Shown here: piece by piece, positions 11,086-22,673 of the stretch
Numbering within the stretch: the stretch's first letter is position 1
How the letters are laid out: each line of letters begins with the position of its first letter
From: Panagrolaimus kolymaensis
Lineage: Eukaryota; Nematoda; Chromadorea; Rhabditida; Panagrolaimidae
NCBI GenBank assembly: GCA_028622995.1
Contig: JAJQJQ010000074.1
Location: forward strand, 558,001-622,000
Length of the DNA: 64,000 nt
Reading direction: 5' to 3'
The notes under the pieces: generated by a model
Database searches by the model: none
What the model was told of the DNA's origin: nothing
The model's input: the letters and a program-made list of their open reading frames with translations, nothing else
Program-made: the position numbers and the translations under genes

Positions 11086-12372
11086 TTTTGAATTATTTTT
11101 TTTGTCAGATGCAAAAAAAGGGAAATCAGTCGAGTAAACAAAAAAGCTAAGTATTTTTAAAAGGTTTGAAAATAAAGTGTGACTTTTTAAAGAAAATTTT
11201 TAGACTTTTATACCCCAAAAAATTATGTACTTACCTTCTTCCCACGGAAAAATAATTTCGAAAGCAGTTTAAAAAATTTTTTAAATTTAAATTTAATATA
11301 ATAATTTTTCCACATATTTGCATCCATTTCCATAATTTCACATCAAAATGGATGGCAGTTTTATAAAAGGTAGCCCCCATGAATTTCCGTTTACAGATGA
11401 AACGGAAAACAAACATCACAATTTAAAAATTTTCTTTACCAGCAAAAGTTTGATGTGGGAAGTTGGCTTTATATGTCTGAATGTAAATATGAAGCAGCGA
11501 AATGCTGCAGCCTAAAAATGATTTCACTCTTCCTAGTTTTTTGTCTTGTCTTATATACGTTACTAACTTTACATCGTCTATGTTTATTCTCGTGTGCGTC
11601 TAATAAAAGCTGGTTATTAAATGTAGTAGGAATCACCTACATCAAAGTTAAAAACAAAATCAGTTTTAAAAAAATAAATCTAAATCTCATTTGAATAACT
11701 ATTCACGCTATGAAAGCGACTACTACGTGAACTACATTTTTCATCCAAAAAACCCCAAAATTATTGTTTGCAAAGCTGTGAAGAAAAAAAACTAATAATT
11801 GGTGTCAGCTACAGCCACCGAAAGCGGTGGTGGGTGGCTTGAAGTGGTTTCCCTTCTACGCAAGTTAGTTAAAATAAAAAATAAATTTGCTTGGTCACTT
11901 GGAAGTTGCCATTTCACCCATCTACAAAAGTATTCTTTTTTTTGTTCCTAAAATTATGTATGTCCATACCCAACAATACTAATTGTTTTAATGAATTTTA
12001 TTCACCACTGGGCATTCTTCGCAAATGTTCATCATCGTTTTTATTGCTTCAAATGTACATATTGAGGAGTTAAAAGGAAATGAAAACAAAAAATTTATGA
12101 GTTACGCTTGAAATTTTTTTAATATCAATTTATCATTGCTTCTTTGATAATCTAACAAATATCTTTTAATAATTTTATTATATCATATATTTTTTCTGTT
12201 TAAAAATAACTAGATTATTTGCCATTTTTAATTCTTTATTAATAAAATAATTTTAAAAATTTAAATTCTTTGTTTTGAATCCAAAAAAAGAGAGGATAAA
12301 ACAATAAAATTTTAAAATTTTAAATTCAAACAAAAATAATTCAATACTTTATGAAATTCTTTTATGATTAAT
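11086..12372. other. Intergenic between ShKT gene and lectin gene (unit 2)
   Basis: Identical copy of 6396-7682. No gene recognised. Confidence 0.4.
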
Positions 12373-15265
12373 TTATGCTAAAGCAGCTTTTTTGCATACA
12401 GCTTTTCGTTGAATTTTATTGCAATCACTGTAAAACCATTGACCATACATGTATCCATAACCCAAAGCAACATTATCAGTGCTAATTGCAAAGCAATATG
12501 GAGTGCTTGTATTGATGCTATCGGGATTTACTTGACTCGGATGCATTGTATTTAAATAATCATTAATTGTATTGTCAACCCATGTATCGGTTCCATTATG
12601 ATAGAATGCAATCAAAGTTTGATCGCTAGTTGTCATGCCTGGGATTTCTTGACTCATGTATGGACCATTAGTGTAAATTTGAATTGATCCAATTGATACA
12701 GTATCTAAACAAATAAAATAATTTTAAAGATTATAGAGTTTGCATTAACTATGACAAACCTCGAATAAAATTATTTTCAGCTTCAGAATGAATGGAAGCT
12801 AAATGTGATTCCATTCCAAAACATTGTGCTTCGGCATCCGCTTGATTGACTTCATAAAGAACTTTGTAGCAGGAAGTCGAATTTGTAAAAAGTCTCCATC
12901 CTTCAGGTCATTTAGTAGATTGGCAACTTTGGGAATGGCCGACATTTGAAATTAAACATTGTTCGCTTGAATCACAACTAAATGGTCGGCTATATTTTTT
13001 GCCTTTCCAACATGCATTGTGAATTGTGCAATTTTGGGTTAACCATGGATCATTCGCATCAACTGAAAAATTAATTTTTTTTTAAATTTTTTTACCAAAG
13101 CCATATAATTTTACTGACGGTGATAAACTCCATTATCATCAAAGCATCCGCATTCTTCTTTTTTAATGCAACCAAAAGGTAATTTTTTGTTATCAATTAC
13201 ATAACCTTCATCGCATTGACACCCTTCCATACAATTTTGGGTGGAGGCAGTACATCCATTTGGATCGTTACAACTTGGTTGACACGAAGATACACAAACA
13301 TCAAAAGTGGAATTAGCTGGACATTGCATTGCTGGACATCCAACTGATGTCCGCCAATCGCTCAAATCAACTCCTAAAAATTATTTTATATTTTTTAAGA
13401 ATCCTCTAAAAATAAAAAATAAGATTACCGTTAATGGTTCGTTGACACAATCTCGCAAAGTCTTCAAATGCTTTACAAAGGAAATCGGGCGCAAGACAAG
13501 CATCGGTGGCACAAGTATCGAATAATTTTGAAATCACATCTTCACCTAACCCTTGACATTGTTTGAAAGCTCCAATACCTTGAGCTGCATCAGAAATGGG
13601 TTTACAAGATTCTTTTGATTGAGTTGTATCCTAAATAAATAAAAGTAATTTTTCTCAAAAAAAAATCAGTGTCTTACACATGGCGCAGAAACAACTCCTT
13701 CTTCACATTGGATTGTTGTTGTATTATCAGAATGGAAATAATCAGTGGTGATATACGTATTTGCCCATTCACTAACGCTATTGCCATAAACACATCCTAA
13801 ATTTTCATTTGGCGCTTGTGTGGAATTTTTAAATACCAAATCATTCGTGCAATTTCCATCATAATTTCCACCTAATCCGCAAAGTTTATTATTTCCATAA
13901 AATGGAGCGCAATCGGGAATATCAACGCATAAACGATATCCATCAAAAACAATATTTATTCCATCTTTAGTGTCAATAGTTTTTGTCCAACCATTTTGAC
14001 GAATGGTAATTTGTGGATTAGTGTTATTAGGATAGAAGTAAGGGTAATATTGACGTTGCTCGTTAACATACAAAGCACCAAGAAATTCCATATTTATTTT
14101 TTGTCCATAGATTTCAAATTGTGCTGAATCAACTGCGGCGATTCTGCAAATTAAATTTATTCTAAAATCTTTCGTATACAAGGTTTTAAAAACTAACGGA
14201 TTTCCAGGATTTAACTTTTTGTTTTGTGCTTTAACAGTAAAATCAAGATTTAAATTTTGTGTTGGATCTTGAATTGTGTTGCAAGTTTGAACAAAGACAT
14301 AGGGGCAAGTTCCATGATAATCGAAATACGTTCCATCCCAAGTATAATAATGAGGATCTCCATTCATGCAAACTGTTTTAGTTCCGTTTCCACAAGCTGA
14401 TGGTGGTGGAGCTAAAAGGATGATTCAAATTATTTACTAAAAATTTTGGAAAATGGAAATTAATTTTTTTTAAGTTACCCGCTGTTGTTGCTGGAATTGA
14501 AGATGTTGTTGTTGTGGTAGTTGAAGAAGCAAAGGTAGTCGTCGCTGGAGGATTTGTTGCTGTTAACGGTGCTAAAGTAGTAGTGGATGGAGGAAGCGCA
14601 GTTGTAATTGGTGGTAATTTACTCGAAGTTATGGGCGTTTGAGTAGTAGTTGGCGTTGGTGGAGGTGTAGATAGTGGTAAAGTAGAGGTATTTGTAGCAG
14701 GTGATGGAACTAGAGTTGTTGTAGGTAAAGTCAATGTATAAGTTGTAGTTGTTGATGGAATCGCCGTAGTGGTATTAGTAGTAATAGTTGGATTAGTGGC
14801 TTGAGGTGTAGTTGTGGTAGGTGGCAATGTGGAATTAATAAGCAAAGTAGTCAAAATCGTTGTTGTTGGTGGTGTAGTTAATGTCGAGGGAACATTGGTT
14901 GTTGGTGGAGGCAATGTGGTCGTCGTCGTTGTAGTTGTCTTATCCAAGGGGCATGGAATCTTTGTTGTCGTTGTTGAACCATGATCGCATGGAGACGAGG
15001 GTGGCGATGTTGATGGATTTGGATCTGTTTTGATGCATGTTACTGTACAAATAAGTTCTTCATCGTCTCCATTTTTCATTAAATATCCACCATTTGTAAA
15101 AATATTTTCGTCGAGTATTGTAGACCCTAAAAAACTTGATTTCTCACATATTTTTTTTTTTCGATTTAAAACTATTTTCTTACCGTGACCATTTCCAACG
15201 ATAAAGAAGAAAAGAAAAGCAAATTTGAGGTAGCTCAAACGGGTCATTATTCTCGATGCTTGCAA
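12373..15265 (-). CDS. Secreted Thr-rich mucin with VWD, C8, TIL and C-type lectin-like modules
   Basis: Seven exons: 15265-15184, 15126-14479, 14411-13678, 13630-13429, 13373-13119, 13062-12760 and 12704-12373. Order of parts: signal peptide (FLFFFIVGNGHG); long Thr/Pro/Ser stalk; VWD domain (CMNGDPHYYTWDG, LCGLGGNYDGN); C8-type Cys-rich segment; TIL domain (CPANSTFDVC to CIKKEECGC); Cys-containing linker; C-type lectin-like domain ending in WFYSDCNKIQRKAVC. VWD-C8-TIL is the repeating module of mucins, zonadhesin and FCGBP, used for disulfide-linked surface networks. The linker-lectin join carries an in-frame TGA at 12908-12910 exactly where a Cys is expected (CPEGW). The protein would either stop before the lectin or be nonfunctional there. 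The TIL exon uses a GTCAGT donor. Confidence 0.8.
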
Positions 15266-15303
15266 TTTGAAGCTTTATATATTTTTTTAATTTAAATTTA
15301 AAC

Positions 15304-15316
15304 TGCTTTTATACTC
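15304..15316 (-). promoter_or_regulatory. TATA-like box of the mucin/lectin gene
   Basis: Minus-strand GAGTATAAAAGC about 40-50 bases upstream of the ATG at 15265, matching the position of the box in the paralogous promoter at 3364-3376. Confidence 0.5.
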
Positions 15317-16189
15317 GTCCATCGTCCACTTAATTTTCAGTGTTCATTTTTGTAGCTAACATTAACGATGGGGGCGCTAAGTAACTTTTAGCATTTTTTG
15401 TCAACAAAGCAGCAGCAGCTAAAACAAATTTTAATTTCATTGTTGCCTTTTTTCAAAGATTGAAACAAAATTTGTGCAAACACTTTTATTAATTGTCTTT
15501 TCAAAAATTTCCTATATTTTAATTTTATTGTATTTTAATATTTAGCTCAAATAATTTTTTTATTGTTTTCTTTTTTTATAGAAAATTACAGAATATTTGA
15601 GCAGCTATTTTTCTTCCTTCGTACCAGGCACGTCCGACCACCATCGATATTTTACGGGTTTAAATTGCCTCGAATTAAATTGTCCTTTTTTGAATTGCAA
15701 ATAAAAAGGTAACAATCAAAATCAATTTTAATTTAAATAAAAAATTAAAATCCTCTCACTTCATTTTTTTAAATTAAATCAATCTGTTTAAATAAAAAGA
15801 ATTAACCTTGAATTTTTTTTTTCATCCAGGAAAATACTTTATTGAAATTTGTTATAACAGCTGCCAGCCACTAACCTACTGACATTTTAGGTATTACATT
15901 GTTTCTGAGTAATAATTAAGGGATTTTTAATGAAAAGTCATTAATTAACTTTAACTTTTTGAAAATGGCATAGTAACTTGGATATAATAAAAGATAAGCT
16001 TTCCTCATAAAAGGAAATGATAACTTTGCTATGCGATGTTTGACTCTTGCCTCACATGTCTATTTTCTAAAAGGCACTTACTTATTTCTTATTTTTCCCA
16101 TCGATTCAAATATTTCGTTATTGCTATTGGTATTCTTCTCACCTCTCCACCATCCATTGAATTAAAAATTCTTCCTTTTAAACACACAC
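15317..16189. other. Promoter homology region and truncated 3' flank of a receptor gene
   Basis: The part up to about 15900 is a diverged copy of 3376-4000. From 15900 to 16189 I looked for the missing last exon of the receptor gene to the right and found no matching coding sequence. Confidence 0.5.
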
Positions 16190-17115
16190 CTGTAAAATAA
16201 GCAAAATTGTTAGTTGCCGATGTAAATCATAAGTTTTCTTAGTAAAACTTGAAACATTTTGACGCAATATTTTTAAAATCATAAAAACACTTAAATAACA
16301 TAAAATTTCGGAAAGAACAAATGCACCCATAATGGAATATAAAATAACTCCAACTTTCATGGAATTTTTATCAAGCCAAAATAAAACAGAATCGGGTTTC
16401 ACTTCTTCAAAAACAATTGGATGAGTTTTATTTAAAGCTTGCATCAAATGTGGCATATCCTAAACTTTATTATTAATTATATGTATAAACCGACTGGCGC
16501 GCGTACTTTCATATCAGTAAGAAAATTATAAGCCAATGAAGAAAAAATCATACAAATAAAAATTCCAACAAATTGCCCGCCAATGATATTTCTTTTGCTA
16601 ACCAGAAAATTATAGTATTTTTGATTTGAATGAATCACAACGAAACGATAAAATAAACAATAATCTTGAGTCATTATTATATTTACACCGGAATAAACAA
16701 CAGTGGCCATCTAGAAACTATATTTTTGTTTGGAAACTGTGTAAAAAGTAAAAAACCTACACAAACTTTTACAGCCACTTCTCCAACTTCTTGGCTGAAT
16801 GAATTTGTTAACAAAATATATAGATCCCTTCCAACACCTTGAATAATGCCACCAGTGCCAGGAAAAAATGTTCGTGGAGTTATAATTATTCCAAGTGAAA
16901 ATGAAAAACACATATCCCAAAACTAAAATGCAAATTTTATATGGGATTTGTAGAAAATTAAAGTAACTTACCGTATACAAAAATAAAAAAAATCGATATT
17001 CGGTCATACTTTTAGGTGTAACCCAAAAAATCAATGCTAAAGTATAAAATTGACCCAATAATGAAATTCCATTTAAACCAACTAAAAATTCATCATATAA
17101 ATCTACGATCAGCAT
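16190..17115 (-). pseudogene. Serpentine chemoreceptor (Srh/Str-like), last exon missing
   Basis: Four exons are clear: 17115-16972, 16922-16761, 16710-16507 and 16459-16190, all with GT-AG junctions in the same phases as the complete relative at 50024-48696. They encode TM1 (LYDEFLVGLNGISLLGQFYT), the FWDMCFSF segment, an FFPGTGG loop, further membrane segments, and the intracellular FTKKTYDLHRQL motif that in Srh/Str-type receptors leads into TM6. The relative has a fifth exon encoding TM7 and the C-tail. None is found in the 450 bases downstream here, before the mucin promoter. The gene is probably truncated by the rearrangement that placed the mucin locus beside it. Family assignment within the Str superfamily is tentative. 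Confidence 0.7.
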
Positions 17116-17588
17116 GATTGAATGGAAAGAAATTAACTTTAAAATAAAAAAATGTTGTGGTTAATAGTTTTTCAACTTCCTACTTTTTTAATTTTACATT
17201 TTGTCCTCGACTTAGAATATTTAATTTGGTGGTACATAAATAAAAAATTGCCAGGTGAAATAGAAACATTTAAAGTAAAGTACAGCTATATGTACTTATT
17301 TTTTATATGTAACAAAAACGTCCACATTTAAAAAAATGGAAAACTGGTATTCATTTTCTAAAAAATTAATTACTTGAATAAATAATGCTTCTTGGAGAAG
17401 AAAAAAATTTATGGAAATAATAACTACATACTTTTTTTTTTAAATTAATTAACTTTTCCGCCATGAAAACAATAGAAGAACTTTATAAAACGCTTTGTTT
17501 ATACAGAGATGTAACGAAAATGATAGTTGATGTTTCAACAAAATTATCAAATAAATGATTAATTATTACAGATTATGAAGTTTAAGCA
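17116..17588. other. Intergenic, AT-rich
   Basis: No gene recognised; upstream region of the minus-strand receptor. Confidence 0.4.
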
Positions 17589-17596
17589 ATTACGTT

Positions 17597-17957
17597 CAGT
17601 GATGTTACTTTCACAAAATCTTGGCTCCAGCTCCGCTCCGAGCTTCAGGCAAAAATTTTGTTGGCTCCAGCTCCGCTCCGCGCTCCGAAATTTTTTTCTT
17701 CAAATAAGCATAATTCAAAAAAGAGCTAATATAACCTTATTATTATGCCTTTCAGCGCTATTTTTGAGGCATTGGAATTGAACAAAGCCTTTTTTTCTAA
17801 TTAAAAAAATTTTTTAAAATTTTCAAAAAAGTTTTTTTGGCTCCAGCTCCGCTCCTCGCTCCAGCTGTTTTTTTTATTTAGCTCCAGCTCCGCTCCGAGC
17901 TCCGACCCGGAGCGGAGCGCTCCGGAGCCGTAGCTGGCGGAGTCAGTCACAACACTG
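17597..17957. mobile_element. hAT-like MITE with 8-bp target duplication
   Basis: The 361-bp insert starts CAGTGATGTTAC and ends GTCACAACACTG, a hAT-type CAGTG/CACTG terminal pair with a short imperfect inverted repeat. It is flanked by the same 8 bp, ATTACGTT, at 17589-17596 and 17958-17965. An 8-bp duplication is the hallmark of hAT transposition. The interior holds GC-rich runs of GGCTCCAGCTCCGCTCC on one strand and the complementary GGAGCGGAGC near the right end, in sharp contrast to the AT-rich surroundings. It encodes no transposase, so it must have been moved in trans. Confidence 0.85.
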
Positions 17958-18025
17958 ATTACGTTACCACTTAATGGAAAAGTTTTTCAGAATTTTTCTG
18001 GTGATTTTGATTGTAAGAAAGACTG

Positions 18026-18259
18026 GCGAGAAAACTTTTACAAAGAATAAATGCTGTTATTCATTCGACCCTTGATTTTGAAAACATTGGTCAAATTGAT
18101 AGAGTATTACAAGTTGGAGGAGGATCTCGAATGCCAATGATTAAAAATTTATTAGAAAAACGATTTCCTAATGTCGAGCTTTGTTGTGAAGAACATCCTG
18201 ATAAAGGTGTGGCTATTGGAGCTGCATATTATGCTTACCATCTGTTTTCTGATTTTTAA
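18026..18259 (+). pseudogene. HSP70 family C-terminal ATPase-domain fragment
   Basis: The 77-codon open stretch ends at a TAA and reads ...IDRVLQVGGGSRMPMIKNLL, then GVAIGAAYYA. This matches the last subdomain of the HSP70 nucleotide-binding domain (VGGxSRxP and GAAxxA motifs). The substrate-binding domain and almost all of the ATPase domain are absent, and the hAT MITE sits about 70 bases upstream. The ATPase lobe ends at a stop where the linker to the substrate-binding domain should follow, so this is a truncated remnant. The preceding DNA (17966-18025) may hold further decayed HSP70 codons but is not recognisable. Confidence 0.7.
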
Positions 18260-18470
18260 CGAAATTTAGAACTTTAGTTTCATCTATTTATAAAGCCAAA
18301 GGTTTTTTTGTGACGTCAAAAAAGCACACAAATTTTTTTATAATGCATTTATTTTTTCATTTTGTAACATTTAATATTTTTCGTGTAATTGTATTTATTA
18401 TAAGTATATTTAGAATTAAATGATTGGAATAAATAATTGAGTCTTTTTCATGCTCATCATATCAAAACGT

Positions 18471-21124
18471 TTAGTTAAAAATTGTGACGGGAGAATGTAA
18501 AGTTAAATTATTTTTCTGAATTTGAGTTCTACACAAATAAAAATGTACATATTCTTTCCGTGTCGTTGGACTTAAAAAATAAAACAATCAATTAAAAAAA
18601 CTAGCATTTAGAAAGTATGCATACCTTAACAAAAGTAAAGAAATACTTCCAGTCCACGCGAAAATGTCACTGACTAATGGTAAAGCAGCCAATAATGCTG
18701 CTGTGAGAATAGGGTCCGAAGCAAATAATGATCGACCAAGGCTATAGCCAAGGCGAAAAACTTGTGCAACAAAAATTAGGCAAGTTATGACTGAAAAAAA
18801 TAATAATAAAAGAAAAAATTTAATAAATAAAAAAATAAAACATACAAAATAATCGCTTTTCATTTCCAATATTCAAATTTGTTGTATTTTTATATGTATG
18901 AAATTTAATTAGAGATAAGATATTTAATGCTGCAGCGATACTCGTGGTCGTAATATAAATTATTGAAGACATTAAAAATGTTAAAGACATTAACGAAGAA
19001 TTTTTCAAAGTTACATTAACACTAAATTCTGCGGCAAATATAAAAAAACCATGTTCATGAAGTCTATAGCAAATATGGAGAAATGGCAATCCAATGAGTA
19101 AATAAATATACCAATTTTTTCGCCAAATAAATTCATGTTTAAAAGCCATTTTTTCTAAAAATCGAACTTCGCTGGAATTTATCGAAAATCGTTAATTTCG
19201 CAAATTAACTTTTCTTTGACTACCCTTAGGTTTTCGAGGTCGCTGATCACGAATCTGACCTTAGTTTAATTGGTCTCATAGCGAAAAACACTAGATCCTG
19301 AGGTCTCTAAACGAAAAGTCAACTTTTTTTTCAGATGCTTTTTTTAAAAAGTGTCTTTACAAAAAAATAGTAAAAAATACGCTGATTATTTTCGTAATTG
19401 ATGCCGATAATGGAAGTATAGGCTCAAATGGGTCAAAAGTCCATTTTAAGGAAAAATTCAATGTTTCGCTTGGGAAAACTCGAAATCTGTGGCTCGTGCA
19501 TGGCCATTTGAAGACATATTCGGATTCCTCATGAAATTTCACCCTAGAAGCTTTGAAATGTAAAAAAAAATGCGTGGCCAATGGGAAACGGTGACTGGCT
19601 GAATGAATTACATCAATATGAGGTATATCAACAAGTAATTAATAAATACATGTAAAAAATACAAAATCTTTACTAGAAACGTAGAAAAACTCATTTAATG
19701 ATTTTACAAATCGATAAAACTTCATGTTGTTATGCTTTTCGATTTTTTCCACATTTTTGAAGTTTAATACTAATAAATAATGCTCAAAAAATTCAAAATT
19801 CCCAAAATGAGGTATTTTATTTTAAAACTCATCATTTCTAGACCTAATTTGGGTCGTAGAAACCGAATTTGATAACAGTTTCTATGGTTGACAAGGTTAA
19901 AATTGAGTTATAGCATAGTAAAAAATTTGCGTATTTCAATTATTCATAATTCATTAACTTGCTTATGAAATATTTTTTCTGATGTCAAATTCGGTTTCTA
20001 CGACCCAAATTAGGTCTAGAAATGATGAGTTTAAAAAATAAATACCTCATTTTGAGATTTTTTATTTTTTTATTCATCATTTGCTAGTATTAAACTTTAA
20101 AAATGTGGGAAAAATCAAAAAACATTACAATATGAAGTTTTATCGATTTGTAAAATCATTAAATGAGTTTTTCTACGTTTCTAGTAAAGATTTTGTATTT
20201 TTTACATGTATCTATGATATACTTGTTCTTATACCTCATATTGGTGTAATTCATTCAGCCAGTCACCATTTCCCATTGGCCACGCATTTTTTTTTACATT
20301 TCAAAGCTTCTAAGGTAGAATTTGATGGAGAATCCAAAAAAATTACCAAATGGCCATGCACGAGCCATAGATTTTGAGTTTTCTTAAGCGAAACGTTGTA
20401 TTTTCACTTAAAATGGACTTTTGACCCATTTGTGCCTATACTTCTATTTTCGACATAAATTACGAAAATAATCAGCGTATTTTTTACTATTTTTCTGTAA
20501 AGACACTTTTTAAAATAAGCATCTGAAAAAAAAGTTGGGTTTTCGTTTAGAGACCTCTGGATCTCGACTTTTCGCTTCGAAACCAATGAAACTGAGGTCA
20601 AATTCGTGATCAGCGACCTCGTAAACCTAATGGTAGTCAAAGAAAAGTTAATTTGCGAAATTAACGATTTTCGATAAATTCCAAATCCATCGAAAAAGTG
20701 CGATTCTTAGAAAAAATGGCTTTTAATCGGAAACCAAAATACTGTGAATCGATTAAAAGCCATAAGCAAGTGTCCAAGAAATTGCATTACAGTGAAATAC
20801 GAAGAAAAGTTGTAAATTAATGAAGCAAGAAAACCGTTATTTTTAAAAAAGTCAACAAATAATGAAGGCACTCTCACAGCGATAATAGCCTAAACATTTC
20901 CAAATTAGACTAATAGATAACAAATATCAATGGAAGAGATCTTGGTAACTTACAAGAATAAAAGTACTCAGATCAGCGATAAGCACAATTCTAAATATAT
21001 TAAAAAATGGACCTTTAAAAGCTATTTTCCTTTTGAAAAATAACAAGAAAAACATCGATGCATGAAAAGTGTAAATAAGAAGTTCTGAAGCCACCAGAAT
21101 AAAAATGAATTCCGTGGAAGCCAT
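18471..21124 (-). pseudogene. Serpentine chemoreceptor (Srv/Srg-like) split by a 1.58-kb element
   Basis: Exons: 21124-20954; 20889-20724 joined across the insert to 19141-18846; 18790-18625; 18570-18471. The insertion lies in exon 2 after WFPI. With the insert and one TA removed, the codons run WFPIKHEFIW, against WFPIKYEWIW in the neighbouring paralogue at 27097-26030. The order of TM segments, the LLMAFNRFT motif after TM3, and the last short exon (TTRKEYVHFY) match the other family members. Apart from the insert I see no frame disruption, so the allele was probably functional until recently. The Srv/Srg assignment rests on the GHxxMAFNRFTxFWFP signature and is moderately sure. Confidence 0.8.
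19142..20723. mobile_element. 1,582-bp hairpin (foldback-type) element with TA target duplication
   Basis: Left end AAAGCCATTTTTTCTAA and right end TTAGAAAAAATGGCTTT are inverted copies. Homology continues through nearly the whole element: 19240-19260 pairs with 20597-20615, and 19840-19870 pairs with 19985-20015. Only about 100-120 bases in the middle (about 19875-19980) are unpaired. Flanking TA dinucleotides (19140-19141 and 20724-20725) fit a Tc1/mariner-type TA duplication. It has no transposase. Transcribed RNA would form a very long hairpin, a natural source of double-stranded RNA. Confidence 0.9.
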
Positions 21125-21599
21125 AAAAAAAATTTTAATACTGTTTTTTTTATAGAATTATAGAAGATTTTAAAAATATTTAATTAATTTATTTATTCTT
21201 CAATAACACGTTGAGTCATCAGTGTAGTATAATTACGAAAAGTGCTCTAACGAGAGTTTTTTTTAATTATATTTATAATTATGTCAACACTGAAGAAGTA
21301 ATTAACAAAACTTTTGTGCTTAATTTTTGTGTTTCGAACTTATGACATACACTTATTTTCAATGCTTCACTTGTTACAATATCAATTAATGTATTTTTTA
21401 GAAAATTATGATAAAAAAAATCGAAGTTAAAAGCAAACTGAGTAATATTAAAAAAAAGTTTCATCTAAATTAAAAACCAAAAATCACGTTCTTTCATATT
21501 ATTTTTATTTTAAGAATAGAAACCCAATAAAAAAGATAACAAAAAAGTCAATCAATAAAAAAATGCTTCGCTTTCTTCGATTTTAGTGAAGAAGAAAAC
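21125..21599. other. Intergenic between divergent receptor and lectin genes
   Basis: No gene recognised; it must hold the promoters of both flanking genes. Confidence 0.4.
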
Positions 21600-22575
21600 A
21601 TGTTACCCTCTTTTATATTTTTTGCTTTTATTTTGCTTAACTCTTGTTTTATTTGTGAAAGCGCGTGTCCAAATAATACAATTTCATGGAATTCTCAATG
21701 TTATAAATTTTTTACAAATTCCACCGGTTTCGCCGATGCTGAATTTAGTCGTAACCAAATTGGAGGACATTTGGCTTCAATTCATGATGGATTTACCAAT
21801 ACTTTATTAGCGGGTAAGCTTAATATTAGAAGTTCAGAAAAAAATATAAATAGGTAATTTAGAAGAAGGCTCAAAAAATATTAGTGGAAGCATAGAAACA
21901 GATTTTTGGATTGGTGCTAATAATCTTATAAACCATGGAAATTTGTCTTGGACTGATGGAACTACTTTTGATTTTAATGATTGGAAATCAGGCGAACCTC
22001 AAAATGTGTCAGGGTCCAATTGTGTTGCTTTATCTTTGACAGACGGTACCTGGAGCGCAGAGGATTGTTTTAAAAATAAACCATTTGTTTGTGGAGTTCC
22101 TCCTGCAGCCCCAACAAATCCAACTGTATATAATTGCAGTGAAGGTTGGGTATATTTTCCAAAAACCCATTCCTGTTATGGAACAAATTTGGATTTAAAA
22201 GGAGGAATAAAAAATTTTACATCTGCCGAAACATATTGCAGAAGCTTAGGTGCTGATTTGCCTTCAATTCATAGCTATGAAGAAGATATGTTTTTAAGAT
22301 GTATGTAGATATTTTTTTTTAAATTTCTTTGGATTATTTAAACTTTTTCAGCTTATACACAATATGCGTGGACTGGAACCTGGATAGGTTTTTACTCACT
22401 TGATTTAGGTAAAAATTACATTTGGACTGATGGTTCTCCCGTTGATTATGTGAAATGGTTTAATTGACCATCCAACAATACAGATTTTGTTTATACTGCT
22501 TTGGGAGCTTATGGTTTTTATATGAAAGAGATATCTGATAGTTGGCATGTTATGTGTAAAAAAAGTGCATTTTAA
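21600..22575 (+). pseudogene. Two-domain C-type lectin with premature TGA
   Basis: Exons 21600-21813, 21854-22300 and 22352-22575, with 40-50 nt GT-AG introns. A signal peptide (FIFFAFILLNSCFICES) is followed by CTLD1 (from CPNNTISW; FWIGA, WTDGT, GEPQN, CFKNKPFVC) and CTLD2 (CSEGWVYFP, SCYG, LGADLPSIHS, WIGFYS, WTDGSPVDY). In CTLD2 the frame hits TGA at 22465-22467 just after KWFN, while the next 35 codons still read as the end of a lectin domain (PSNNT, WHVMCKK) to a normal TAA. A TGG-to-TGA change is the simplest cause. The protein would lose the last disulfide of CTLD2, while CTLD1 stays intact. It could still be a secreted one-domain lectin, or could be a young pseudogene. Confidence 0.8.
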
Positions 22576-22673
22576 TAAAACTTTTTTAGCCTTTTTTTAG
22601 TAAATTTTTTATTTAACAAACAAATCTTGTAAAAAAATATAGAATAAAATAAATAATTAGATATATTATTATT

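Larger units (their letters stand above)
9831..14520. repeat. Tandem duplication of 4,690 bp, unit 2
   Basis: Second unit, identical to 5141-9830 as far as I can read. This copy is continuous with the promoter and N-terminal exon of the lectin/mucin gene at its right end, so it probably represents the ancestral arrangement. Unit 1 was cut off from that promoter. Confidence 0.9.

Noticed and set aside
12908..12910. Selenoprotein reading of the TGA in the lectin gene
   Set aside because: Plausible Cys/Sec position, but no stem-loop with the SECIS AUGA/GA core was recognised downstream, and the second lectin TGA replaces a likely Trp. Nonsense mutation is simpler.
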